A DNA stretch of 64,000 bases, from positions 1 through 64,000 of the forward strand of contig CAIQIA010000016.1 of NCBI GenBank assembly GCA_903871775.1. Reading direction: 5' to 3'. The DNA is from an uncultured cyanobacterium. GTDB lineage: Bacteria; Cyanobacteriota; Cyanobacteriia; PCC-6307; Cyanobiaceae. How positions within the stretch are numbered: position 1 is the stretch's first letter; the number at the start of each line of letters is the position of its first letter. The position numbers and the translations under genes are program-made. The notes under the pieces were generated by a model, which saw only the letters and a list, made by a program, of their open reading frames with translations, had not been told where the DNA came from and ran no database searches. Of this stretch, positions 53,848-63,173 are shown in pieces.

Positions 53848-54735
53848 CTACACCTCCGCCACGGCCCGTTCCACCAGCCGCCGGGCCACCGCCTGCACCC
53901 CGGTGTGGGCGTAGGTGTCGGTGAAGGCATCGAGGAAAGCCGCGAACTGGTCAAAGCGCCCCTGCCAGGGACCGAGGGTGGTCTCGAGGCCCTGCACAGC
54001 CCGCTGACCGCTGAGCCCCATCTGGTTCACAAAGCCGCCGGCCCAGCCCAGCCAGGTGTCGACCCCCCGGCGCAGGAAGCCCAGGTGCTCGGCATCGCCG
54101 CGGCCGGGGATCAGCGCCGCCATGCGGCCATAGGCCGGCAGCCGCCGCAGGTCGGCGCCGCCGGCGGCACCGAGCAGCCCGTCGAGGCGCTCGAGGGCCT
54201 GATCGCCGAGGGGCAGCAGGCCGTCGAAACAGACGAGGGCCGCCATGCGCAGGCGGGCATCACCGGCGTAATCGGCGAGGGCGGCGCCGAAGTCGGCGAA
54301 GCTGTCGCCGGGGAGACCGTTCACCTGCGTGAAGGCCAGCAGTTCGGCGGCCACCTTGAGGCTCAGATCCACCGCCTGCAGCGTGTCGCCGGGGGGCGTG
54401 ACGCGGTTGAGCATCTTCAGCAGCGGCAGGCCGCCGGTGACGTTGGCCAGCACCCGCAGGCCGCCGGTGGCGTGCTGGGAGCGGTTGACGGCGTCGTAAA
54501 GGCTGAGGGCGCGGGTGTAACCCTCATGGCGGGCCCGGCTGAGGGTGTCGGCCCGCTGGCGCACCTGGGCCACAAAGGCCGGGTCACTGCTGCCGCTGAC
54601 CTCCCGGATCAGGGCATCGGCGCTGGTGATGTTGGTCCAGCCACCCGGCAGCACCGTGGCCAGGCCCTGCAGGGCCAGCACCGTGAGGTCGCGGCGGGGC
54701 AGCCGCTCCAGGCGTTCGAGAACGGTGGTGCTCAT
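53848..54735 (-). CDS. Conserved-looking protein, function unknown
   Basis: The 295-residue protein is mostly helical by composition, with no signal peptide, metal motif or catalytic signature I recognise. A PGGWTNITSADALIREVSG segment near 30 is the most distinctive. The gene is coupled to its upstream neighbour by a 4-nt overlap and precedes the peptidase, suggesting co-expression. Confidence 0.6.
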   Translation of the reverse strand: MSTTVLERLERLPRRDLTVLALQGLATVLPGGWTNITSADALIREVSGSSDPAFVAQVRQRADTLSRARHEGYTRALSLYDAVNRSQHATGGLRVLANVTGGLPLLKMLNRVTPPGDTLQAVDLSLKVAAELLAFTQVNGLPGDSFADFGAALADYAGDARLRMAALVCFDGLLPLGDQALERLDGLLGAAGGADLRRLPAYGRMAALIPGRGDAEHLGFLRRGVDTWLGWAGGFVNQMGLSGQRAVQGLETTLGPWQGRFDQFAAFLDAFTDTYAHTGVQAVARRLVERAVAEV

Positions 54736-55274
54736 GCGGCGGGCTCCAGAACCTTCGGTGCCTGCGCTGCCTTCAGGGCCTTCGGTGCCTTCAGGGCCGC
54801 GAGGCCCTTGAGATCAAAATCTGCCAGCACCTCGCGCCGTTCGGCCTGGGGCAGGGCCTGGTTCTGCTCGATCACCTTGACCTGGAACCGGTCCGCCACC
54901 AGCAGCGCCGAGGCGTGCTCCCCCTGCTCGACCAGGGGCCAGCCCTGCAGCCGCTCGGAGGCCGTGCTGAATTTGTCGCGGGCTTCAGGGGCGGTGGCCG
55001 TGTCGGAAATCGCCAGCAGAGCCAGGGTGCGGTCGTCCTGCTTCAGACGGGCCTCGCTGAAACCCCGCTTCTCCTGGCTGAACACCAGCTGCCGGTCAGC
55101 CCCCGGGGGCGGAAACAGCGGGTTGAACGCCGAACCGTTGACCACCGCGGCGGTGGGCAGGTCGGCGACGGTGCCGCCCGGCAGCCAGCTGCGGAAGGGC
55201 AGAACCACCACCGCACCAACCACCAGCAGCACGACCAAGGCTCCTCCCAGGAGCCATCGCAACGCCTTGGGCAT
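54732..55274 (-). CDS. Membrane-anchored protein, function unknown
   Basis: From ATG 55274 the product has 180 residues: a single N-terminal membrane segment (about 5-27, rich in Leu and Val), then a soluble domain with VVNGSAFNPLFPPPGADRQL and a C-terminal tail rich in Ala, Lys and Pro. It may face the periplasm or thylakoid lumen. I do not recognise a family. An alternative ATG at 55289 adds five residues. Confidence 0.6.
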   Translation of the reverse strand: MPKALRWLLGGALVVLLVVGAVVVLPFRSWLPGGTVADLPTAAVVNGSAFNPLFPPPGADRQLVFSQEKRGFSEARLKQDDRTLALLAISDTATAPEARDKFSTASERLQGWPLVEQGEHASALLVADRFQVKVIEQNQALPQAERREVLADFDLKGLAALKAPKALKAAQAPKVLEPAA

Positions 55275-55319
55275 GCCTCCTCCAGGCACTCTGCTGGAGT
55301 GCTAGCCACGGCAGCGGCG

Positions 55320-56674
<1,355 letters not shown>

Positions 56675-56751
56675 GCGGGTCGGAACGGGGCCGGGGGGAG
56701 GAAGCGACAGCCGCTTCTAACGCACCCCGGGCCCCCTGGCCAGCGGGTGGA

Positions 56752-56844
56752 TCAGGCGCGGTAGAGGCTCACCGACAGCCGCACGGCAAGGACGGCGGCA
56801 TGGGCGGCCACCACGAGGGCGATGGCGATCTCGGCGGTAGACAT
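56752..56844 (-). CDS. psaM: Photosystem I reaction centre subunit XII (PsaM)
   Basis: The 30-residue product, starting MSTAEIAIALVVAAHAAVLA and ending RLSVSLYRA, matches PsaM in length, in its single membrane helix and in its C-terminal RL-x-LY pattern. PsaM helps stabilise the trimeric photosystem I core in cyanobacteria. It lies upstream of the coiled-coil gene and por, in the same direction. Its size makes it easy to miss. Confidence 0.85.
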   Translation of the reverse strand: MSTAEIAIALVVAAHAAVLAVRLSVSLYRA

Positions 56845-56960
56845 CGGTTGGGCGCAGACAGGCCCATTGTCCTTGCCCGGCCGTCGGCGCAGGGCCGCTG
56901 TCACACCTCTTGACCACGACGGCCAGGAGACAGGCCGGGGATGCTGACTAGGCTGAGTGG

Positions 56961-57638
56961 GTGCTGAAACCTCGCGTTCCCCACCACCGTCCCTGGCGGC
57001 CCTCCCGGCCCGGCGCCACCCGCCATGCCCTCGGTGCCCTCAAGCAGAAACTGCTGCGGGTCGGGTCGATGGTCGAGGAGTCCGCGGTGCTCACCCGCGC
57101 CGTGCTGGCCGTACCCGACCTGGAGGCGGCGCCCATGGTGCGCCGGGGCGACGACCGCATTGACCGCCTGTACAGGGAACTGGAGCACGACTGCCGCCAG
57201 TTGCTCACCGGCCGACGCCTGCGGGACCCCGAGGTGGGCGAGGTGCTGAGTTATCTGCACGGCGTCCGCGACCTCGAGCGGATCGGTGATTACTGCAAGG
57301 AGGTGGCTGAACTGGGGGAGCAACTGCTGCCGTACCAGCCCCTGGCCCTGCGGGAGCCGCTGCTGACGATGCTGGACCGCTGCCGTTCCCTCCTGTCCCT
57401 CGCCCTCGACGGTGTGAGCGACGGGGATACCGGCGCCGGCGCGCGGCTGCTCGCCCTCGATGACCTGGTCGACCACGACTACGAACGGCTGCTGAAGGTG
57501 CTCTGCGAGCAGGACCACACCATCGGGCTGCCGGCGGAGGCGACACCGCTGCTGGTGCTGACCGTGCGCTGCCTCGAGCGGATGGCCGATCATGCCGTCA
57601 ATGTCAGCCGTCGGATGGGACGTCCAGGCGATGGCTGA
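56961..57638 (+). CDS. phoU: PhoU-like phosphate regulator
   Basis: The 225-residue protein is PhoU-type: two helical domains, each with the RRGDDRIDRLYRELEHDC-like and DDLVDHDYERLLK motifs and late LTVRCLERMADHAVNVSR. PhoU links the Pst phosphate transporter to the PhoR sensor and also affects phosphate uptake directly. The start is GTG 56961. It overlaps a possible start of the next gene by a few bases. The pst genes are not in this window. Confidence 0.9.
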   Translation: MLKPRVPHHRPWRPSRPGATRHALGALKQKLLRVGSMVEESAVLTRAVLAVPDLEAAPMVRRGDDRIDRLYRELEHDCRQLLTGRRLRDPEVGEVLSYLHGVRDLERIGDYCKEVAELGEQLLPYQPLALREPLLTMLDRCRSLLSLALDGVSDGDTGAGARLLALDDLVDHDYERLLKVLCEQDHTIGLPAEATPLLVLTVRCLERMADHAVNVSRRMGRPGDG

Positions 57639-57663
57639 CCCCCAGCCCCCTGTCCGAGCCGCC

Positions 57664-58134
57664 ATGGAGACCACCATCACGGTGAGCGCCGATCAGATCC
57701 GCCGGCTCGACACCGATCCGCTGCAACCCCTGCGGCAACGGCCCACGGCCGACCTGCTCGCCCTCGAGGACAGCGTCACCCTTGCCCTGGAGTGGCCGCG
57801 GGCCGACGATGACCTTCGCGAACTGTCCGAAATCCCCGAACTGAGGCTCTGGAGCCTGCGGGCCGATGCCCGTTGCCCCTGGTTGCCGTTGCTGCTCGAA
57901 CGCCGCGCCGGCCAGCTCAGCCGCCACGTGGCGATGCTCGTGCCCCATCAGTTCCAGCGCAGCGAGGGGCTGCGCTTCGACGCCGATGCCCTCAGCCTCT
58001 GGGTCAGCCAGCGGTTGTTCCTGCTCGATGACTGGGCCCTCGAACGGGGCGTGAACCTGCGGGGGCGCCTGGCCCAGATGGCGGCGGTGCTGGGCTTTGA
58101 GCTGGACGAATCGTTCTGGGATGGCCTGGCCTGA
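57664..58134 (+). CDS. CRR6-like NDH-1 assembly protein (DUF1817)
   Basis: The 156-residue protein from ATG 57664 matches the CRR6/DUF1817 family: ELSEIPELRLWSLRADARCP followed by WLPLLLERRAGQLSRHVAML and VPHQFQRSEGLRFDADAL. In plants CRR6 helps assemble the NdhI-containing arm of the chloroplast NDH complex, and cyanobacteria have the homologue. Starting at ATG 57664 aligns the N-terminus with the cyanobacterial relative; ATG 57631 would overlap phoU by 8 nt. The window also holds the ndhF4-ndhD4-cupB operon. Confidence 0.85.
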   Translation: METTITVSADQIRRLDTDPLQPLRQRPTADLLALEDSVTLALEWPRADDDLRELSEIPELRLWSLRADARCPWLPLLLERRAGQLSRHVAMLVPHQFQRSEGLRFDADALSLWVSQRLFLLDDWALERGVNLRGRLAQMAAVLGFELDESFWDGLA

Positions 58135-58140
58135 GGCCCC

Positions 58141-58911
58141 TCACCCCTGAAGCCAGAGCTGCAGGGCCCGGCGGCCGCTGTCGACGGCCAGAACCACCGT
58201 CATCAGCCGCAACCCCTGGGCGATGCGTCGGGGGGGCATCCCCTGGAGCCGCCGGGCGGCCCAGCGGGCACCGCAGGCGGCCGAGATCCCCAGCACCAGG
58301 GCCGGACCGGGCAGCCCCCTGCCGACGGCCAGGAACTGGGCCGAGGCGCCGCAGGCGGCGGCCAGCACCGCCACCGTGCTGAGCCGCACCGCCTGGTGAA
58401 TCGGCTGCTGCAGCCAAGCCACCAGCAGCGGCACCATCACCAGACCGCCACCCACCCCGAGCATGCCGCTGGCCAGGCCGGCGATCGAGCCCACCAGCAG
58501 CAGACCCGCCACGGAGGCAGGCGCCGGGGCCCCATCGCCAGCGGCCTCGTCAGCATCGGGCCGGGCACGGATGGTGACGGCCAGCAGGGCATAGAGCAGC
58601 GCCTGCAGCAGCAGCAGCTGCCAGCCCACCAGCCGCCCCCCCAGGCGACTGAAGAGCACCCCGAAGACCACGGCCCCGGAGGCCATGGCCACGGCCGAGG
58701 CGGGTGCCAGCCGGCCGCTGCGCAGGTGGGTGAGGGTGCCGGCGGCAGTGGTGGGCACGATCGCCAGGGTGCTGGTGGCCAGGGCCTGGTGGGGCCCCAG
58801 GCCCAGCAGCAGCAGCAGCGGCGAGAACACAAGGCCGCCGCCGATCCCCAGGAATCCCGAAAGCACGCCGGCGACGAGGCCGACGGGCACCATGGTGAGC
58901 GCTTCCAGCAT
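58141..58911 (-). CDS. TauE/SafE-family membrane transporter
   Basis: The 256-residue protein has about eight hydrophobic segments and the two-fold repeat of the family: GVLSGFLGIGGGLVFSPLLL near the start and GLASGMLGVGGGLVMVPLLV in the second half. TauE/SafE proteins export sulfite, sulfoacetate and related organic anions; the substrate here is unknown. ATG 58911 is preferred, with ATG 58893 (MVPVG) as alternative. It is divergent from the lipoate ligase gene by 20 nt and convergent with the CRR6-like gene. Confidence 0.9.
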   Translation of the reverse strand: MLEALTMVPVGLVAGVLSGFLGIGGGLVFSPLLLLLGLGPHQALATSTLAIVPTTAAGTLTHLRSGRLAPASAVAMASGAVVFGVLFSRLGGRLVGWQLLLLQALLYALLAVTIRARPDADEAAGDGAPAPASVAGLLLVGSIAGLASGMLGVGGGLVMVPLLVAWLQQPIHQAVRLSTVAVLAAACGASAQFLAVGRGLPGPALVLGISAACGARWAARRLQGMPPRRIAQGLRLMTVVLAVDSGRRALQLWLQG

Positions 58912-58931
58912 GGTGGCCAGCCCCGGCACGG

Positions 58932-59684
58932 ATGACGGTTCCAGACTCCCCCATCGCTGGCACCATCTGGGGCCTGCTGCCATCCCTCGACGCCGACGGC
59001 GCGACCCAGATGACCCTGGATCGCTGGATGCTGGCCGCCGTGGGGGAAAACGGCCTGCCGCCGGCCCTGCTGCGCTTCTACACCTGGACCGCCCCGACCC
59101 TCTCCCTGGGGCGCCACCAACGGCAGGGCCCGGCGTCCCTGCCGGCGGGGGTGGCGCTGGTGCGGCGCCCCAGCGGCGGGGCGGCGGTGCTCCACGGGGG
59201 GGACCTCTGCTACGCCCTGGCGCTGGCCGCCCCCCCCCGCGGCCGGCGCCGCAGCTACGCCGCCACCAGCCAGTGGCTGCAGCAGGCGATGGGCCGGCTG
59301 GACCATCGTCTGCAGCCCGGCAGCGCCCCCCAGACCGCAGGGCCCCACTGCTTCGCGACGGCCACGGTTGCCGACCTGCTCGATGAAGGCGGCGACAAGC
59401 GGATCGGCAGTGCCCAGCTCTGGAGCCGCGGCCGGCTGCTGCAGCACGGCTCGATCCAGCTGGATCCGCCGATGGCCCTCTGGCGGCAGCTGTTCGGCGA
59501 GACACCGGGGGCCCCACCCCCCTGGCCGATCACGGCCGCTGCTCTTGCAGAGCACCTGACCGCCGCCGCCACCGACGATCTGTTCGGCTGTCAGCCCCTG
59601 GTGCTGCCGCTGCCCAACTCGGACGCCTCGGGCAGGGCGGCGATGCTGCGGGCAATCGAGGCCAGCGAGAAGCCCATGGGGTAG
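58932..59684 (+). CDS. Lipoate-protein ligase-like protein (BPL/LPL fold)
   Basis: The 250-residue protein has RRPSGGAAVLHGGDLCYALA (about 77-96), and a downstream KRIGSAQLWSRGRLLQHGSI with the lysine expected to contact lipoyl-AMP or octanoate. These are the two main motifs of lipoate-protein ligase A and octanoyltransferases. It probably attaches lipoyl or octanoyl groups to E2 proteins. No second lipoate gene is nearby to decide the reaction. The 3' end overlaps the convergent protease gene by 94 nt. Confidence 0.85.
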   Translation: MTVPDSPIAGTIWGLLPSLDADGATQMTLDRWMLAAVGENGLPPALLRFYTWTAPTLSLGRHQRQGPASLPAGVALVRRPSGGAAVLHGGDLCYALALAAPPRGRRRSYAATSQWLQQAMGRLDHRLQPGSAPQTAGPHCFATATVADLLDEGGDKRIGSAQLWSRGRLLQHGSIQLDPPMALWRQLFGETPGAPPPWPITAAALAEHLTAAATDDLFGCQPLVLPLPNSDASGRAAMLRAIEASEKPMG

Positions 59685-60832
59685 GTGCCCTGCCGACGGG
59701 CCTGCTCGAGCAGTGGCACCGGCAGACGCAGGGCCAGCCGGGTCAGCACCGCCTCGGAGATTTCGGGCCGCTCGAGGGTGCCGGTGGGCAGGCCCGCGGG
59801 GCTGACCACCAGCAGGCGAGCCATGGGGCTGTCTTCGAGGGCCAGCACCGCCTGCCAGAGCGGAGCCCCCTCGGGAATGGAGGGCAGGCTGTCGAGGGGC
59901 CGGGCCTGGCTGAGCAGGGTTTCGTGATCCCAGCGCTGCACAGGCACCTGCCGCAGGGCACCGTCGTCGACCCAGCCTCGCCAGCGACCGCCGTCACAGA
60001 GCAGCACCCAGTCGGGGCGTGGGTTGTCACTGGAGAGGCGCAGCTGGCTGAGGGCACGCAGGCTCGCTGAAGGCTCCAGCACCCGCAGCCGACGGCCGGC
60101 GGCATCCCGCACCCGCAGATCCTTGAGGGCCTTCTGCAGGGTCAGGAGCTGCAGCTGGCTGCGGGAAGCCCCGAGCAGGAACCAGCCGATCAGCACCAGC
60201 CAGAGGCTGTCGACCGAGCCACCGCGGAACAGCAGCAGCAACCCGAAGGACATGATCATCCAGGCGAGCAGCCGACCGCAGGCGCCGGAGACGCGGACAC
60301 CGCGCTCGCGGCTGCCGCTCACCTGCCAGACCAGGGCCTGCAGGATCTGGCCACCATCCAGAGGCAGCCCCGGCAGCAGGTTGAAGAGGGCCAGAAGCAG
60401 GTTGAGCCGGGCCAGCTCCTCGGCCATCAGCCCGAGGAGGGGCTGCAGATGGCTCATGGCATGGATGCTGAGGCCGAACAGCAGGGCCAGGCCCAGGCTC
60501 ACCAGGGGGCCCGCCACCGCCACCTGCAGGCTGCCGAGGGCCGTGCGGGGCTCGCGCTCGATCGTGGCCACCCCACCCAGCATGAACAGGGTGATGCTGC
60601 GCACCGGCACCCCCAGCCTCAGGGCCGCCAGGGAATGCCCGAGTTCGTGGAGCAGCACCGAGCCGAACAGCAGCAGCGCCGTGACCAGCGCCGCTGGGGC
60701 ATGGCCCCCGAGCGGCCTCAGAAAAGCCAGGGTGGCCAGGGGCAGCACCAGCAGCCAGCTGGGGTGGATGTAAAGGGGAATGCCGGCGATGCGGAACAGT
60801 CGCCAGCCCTGGGAGGTGACCCGGCCGCTCAT
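59591..60832 (-). CDS. Site-2-type intramembrane metalloprotease (M50) with C-terminal domain
   Basis: The 413-residue protein has a zinc site HELGHSLAALRLG (62-66) within a membrane segment and NLLPGLPLDGGQ near 153-163, the two hallmarks of site-2 proteases. About 200 residues follow the membrane part and resemble a pair of degenerate CBS domains. M50 proteases with CBS domains are often SpoIVFB-like. It may release a membrane-bound factor, possibly under nucleotide control, which is inferred. The 3' end overlaps the convergent lipoate ligase gene. Confidence 0.9.
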   Translation of the reverse strand: MSGRVTSQGWRLFRIAGIPLYIHPSWLLVLPLATLAFLRPLGGHAPAALVTALLLFGSVLLHELGHSLAALRLGVPVRSITLFMLGGVATIEREPRTALGSLQVAVAGPLVSLGLALLFGLSIHAMSHLQPLLGLMAEELARLNLLLALFNLLPGLPLDGGQILQALVWQVSGSRERGVRVSGACGRLLAWMIMSFGLLLLFRGGSVDSLWLVLIGWFLLGASRSQLQLLTLQKALKDLRVRDAAGRRLRVLEPSASLRALSQLRLSSDNPRPDWVLLCDGGRWRGWVDDGALRQVPVQRWDHETLLSQARPLDSLPSIPEGAPLWQAVLALEDSPMARLLVVSPAGLPTGTLERPEISEAVLTRLALRLPVPLLEQARRQGTYPMGFSLASIARSIAALPEASELGSGSTRG

Positions 60833-60892
60833 GGCGATCAGACCCTGCTGGGAGACTGTCGTTCGTTCATCTTATGGAGGGCGCCGGCGGCC

Positions 60893-61573
60893 ATGGGGTC
60901 TGGGCGACCGTTGCTGAAGATCTGCGGACTCACCGTGCCGCAGGAGGCCGCCGCCGTGGCCGCCGTGGGCTGCGACGCCATCGGGGTGATCGCCGCACCG
61001 CGGTCGCCCCGCTGGCTGCCGCCCCTCCAGCGGCCGGCGCTCTGGCAGGCCGTGGCCACCGCGGCCCCGGGCTGCCGTCGGGTGCTGGTGGTGGTGGATC
61101 CCGACGAGACCACCCTGGCGGAGCTGGAGGACCACCCGGGCCATCAGCTGGTCCAGCTGCACGGGGACGAAACCCCGGAACGCTGTGCTGAGGTGGCGGC
61201 CCGCCTGGGCCTGCCCGTCTGGAAGGCCCTGCGGGTGCGCTCGGCCGATGACCTCAGGCGGGCCGCCAGCTATGCGGGGGTGGTGGAGGCGGTGCTGCTG
61301 GATGCCTGGGTGGCCGATGCCCACGGCGGCACGGGCCTCCGGCTGCCCCTCGACTGGCTCGAGGGGTTCCGGCCACCCCTGCCCTGGTGGCTGGCCGGTG
61401 GGCTGGGCCCCGGGACTGCCGCCACGGCCCTGCTGCAGCTCCAGGCCGGTGGCGCCAGCCCCGTGGGGGTGGATGTCTCCAGCGGTGTGGAGCTGGCTCC
61501 GGGGCGCAAGGACCTGGAGCAGGTCCGGCGGCTGTGGGCCGAACTCAGCTGTACTGAGCTTCCTGCTGCTTGA
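60893..61573 (+). CDS. trpF: Phosphoribosylanthranilate isomerase
   Basis: The 226-residue (beta-alpha)8 barrel enzyme has LKICGLT with the catalytic Cys, VVVDPDETTL, LVQLHGDETPE, AGGLGPGTA and GVDVSSGVE. The order is as in TrpF. It makes the enol-form intermediate of tryptophan synthesis from phosphoribosylanthranilate. ATG 60893 is used; in-frame upstream sequence lies over the protease promoter side. Its last 29 nt overlap the convergent folE gene. Confidence 0.95.
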   Translation: MGSGRPLLKICGLTVPQEAAAVAAVGCDAIGVIAAPRSPRWLPPLQRPALWQAVATAAPGCRRVLVVVDPDETTLAELEDHPGHQLVQLHGDETPERCAEVAARLGLPVWKALRVRSADDLRRAASYAGVVEAVLLDAWVADAHGGTGLRLPLDWLEGFRPPLPWWLAGGLGPGTAATALLQLQAGGASPVGVDVSSGVELAPGRKDLEQVRRLWAELSCTELPAA

Positions 61574-62315
61574 CCAGCTCGAAGAACTCGGCCTTGAGGG
61601 CCGGGTCGTGGCGGAAGTCACCGCGGACGATGGAGTTGACCATGCTGGTCTGGAGCTCCTTCACCCCGCGCCACTTCATGCAGTAGTGCTGGGCCTTGAC
61701 CAGGATCGCCAGACCCAGGGGCTCACAGAGGCGCTCGATCTCATCGGCCAGGATCATCACCGCTTCCTCCTGGATGTGGGGGCGGGAGAACACCCAGTCG
61801 GCCACGCGGGTGAACTTGCTGAGGCCGATCACCCGCTGGCCGGGCTTGATGCCGATCCAGCAGTGGCCGAGGATCGGCACCAGGTGGTGCGAGCAGGCGG
61901 AACGGACGGTGATCGGTCCGACCGTGTAGATCTCGTCGAGCTGCTTGACGTTGGGGAAGCTGGCGATCTTGGGCTGGGGGTGATAGCGCCCCTTGAACAC
62001 CTCGTGGAGGTACATCCGGGCGACCCGCTCGGGGGTCTCTTCGGTGTTGTGGTCGTTGTCGATGTCGATCAGCAGGCTGCGAAGCAGATCCCGCACCCGT
62101 TCGGTCACCTCCCGCTCGAGCAGCTCGAGCTCGCCGTCGCGGAGATGATCGGCGACGTTGTCGTTGGCCAGGAACGGAACACCGGCCGCCTGCAGCCGCT
62201 GGCGGATGAGGGCGCTGATCGGGCGGGCGGCGGCGGCGCTGCCGTTGAGGGCGCCGTTCCCCAGAACCGGGGCGGAGGAGGCAGAGCTGCTGCCGGACAT
62301 GTCGAGGGGAGTCAT
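61545..62315 (-). CDS. folE: GTP cyclohydrolase I
   Basis: The 256-residue product has a variable N-terminal 30 residues and then the conserved enzyme: TEETPERVARMYLHEVFKGR, the zinc ligands in CSHHLVPILG, HIQEEAVMILADEIERL and late VKAQHYCMKWRGVKE. It converts GTP to dihydroneopterin triphosphate, the first step of folate and tetrahydropterin synthesis. It lies 4 nt from the short-chain dehydrogenase gene on the same strand, which may reflect pterin metabolism or just chance. Confidence 0.96.
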   Translation of the reverse strand: MTPLDMSGSSSASSAPVLGNGALNGSAAAARPISALIRQRLQAAGVPFLANDNVADHLRDGELELLEREVTERVRDLLRSLLIDIDNDHNTEETPERVARMYLHEVFKGRYHPQPKIASFPNVKQLDEIYTVGPITVRSACSHHLVPILGHCWIGIKPGQRVIGLSKFTRVADWVFSRPHIQEEAVMILADEIERLCEPLGLAILVKAQHYCMKWRGVKELQTSMVNSIVRGDFRHDPALKAEFFELVKQQEAQYS

Positions 62316-62319
62316 GGGA

Positions 62320-63057
62320 TCAGAGGGCGCCAGCGGCGGGCAGAAGGGTGAGGTCTTCGATCAGGAGATGGTCCGGCTGTTCAGCCATGAACAGCAGCGT
62401 GCGGGCCACATCCTCGGGACGGAGCATGCCGTCGCGACGGAAGGTGGCCTGAACCGTGGGGCTGTCCCAGAGCGAGGTGTCCACAGCTCCGAGCGTCAGG
62501 GTCGAGACGCGGATGCCCCCGTCGCGCTCCTCGACCGAGAAGGCCCGGCTGAGGGCCTGCAGACCAGCCTTGCCGACGCCGTAGGCGCCCCAGTCGGGAA
62601 AGGCGTGGCGAGCCGCATGGCTGCTGATGTTGAGGATCAGTCCACCCCCGGCGGCTCGCAGAGCGGGCACCAGAGCCTGACAGATCTGAAACACACTCGT
62701 GAGATTGAGCTGCAGCAGCCACTGCCAGCGGTCGGCGTCGGTGCCGACGAGCGGGGCGGTGAGGCCGGCTCCGGCGTTGTTGATGATCACCCCAGGGGTG
62801 CCGCCCTGGTCCAGGGTCGCGGCGATGGCAGGGGCCACGGCAGCGGCATCGGCCAGGTCAACGGTCGTGGTGTGAACGCTCACGCCGGACTGGCGGCAGC
62901 GCCCGGCGATGGCGGCGAGGGCCTCACTGTCGCGGGCCAGCAGCTGCAGATCCCAGCCGGACCGGGCGAAGGCCTCGGCGGTGGCCGCACCGATGCCACG
63001 GGTGGCTCCGGTGATCAGAGCCCGACGGTGCCGGGGGGGCGCCTGGGCGGAGGGCAA
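62320..63057 (-). CDS. Short-chain dehydrogenase/reductase
   Basis: The 245-residue protein is a classical SDR: TGATRGIGAAT cofactor motif near 17-27, NNAGAG and the catalytic site ISSHAARHAF then YGVGK (YxxxK), with the Ser before it. Arg near the second beta strand suggests NADP(H). Substrate unknown. It precedes folE with a 4-nt gap, so both may be read from one promoter within 63058-63173. A pteridine or sugar reductase is possible but not supported by sequence. Confidence 0.88.
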   Translation of the reverse strand: MPSAQAPPRHRRALITGATRGIGAATAEAFARSGWDLQLLARDSEALAAIAGRCRQSGVSVHTTTVDLADAAAVAPAIAATLDQGGTPGVIINNAGAGLTAPLVGTDADRWQWLLQLNLTSVFQICQALVPALRAAGGGLILNISSHAARHAFPDWGAYGVGKAGLQALSRAFSVEERDGGIRVSTLTLGAVDTSLWDSPTVQATFRRDGMLRPEDVARTLLFMAEQPDHLLIEDLTLLPAAGAL

Positions 63058-63064
63058 GGAGGCG

Positions 63065-63139
63065 ATGGCGAGGTCCCTGGCGAAAGGAGTGCGCGGGAAG
63101 GGGCTGACCCGAAAGGATCGAAACCTGAAGAAAGCCTAA
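63065..63139 (+). CDS. Possible 24-residue basic peptide
   Basis: A short frame on the plus strand reads MARSLAKGVRGKGLTRKDRN and four more residues, ending at TAA. It is preceded by AAGGAGG, a perfect anti-16S match, but only 2 nt separate it from the ATG. It lies between two minus-strand genes, antisense to any accA-SDR transcript. It could be a real small basic (ribosome- or RNA-associated) peptide or chance; nothing else supports it. Confidence 0.25.
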   Translation: MARSLAKGVRGKGLTRKDRNLKKA

Positions 63140-63173
63140 CGGAGTCGTCGCAGGGTTGGAGCACCCCGGACGG

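Noticed and set aside
56701-56725. GAAGCG/CGCTTC hairpin downstream of psaM
   Set aside because: 6-bp stem without a following T-tract, so no support as a terminator.
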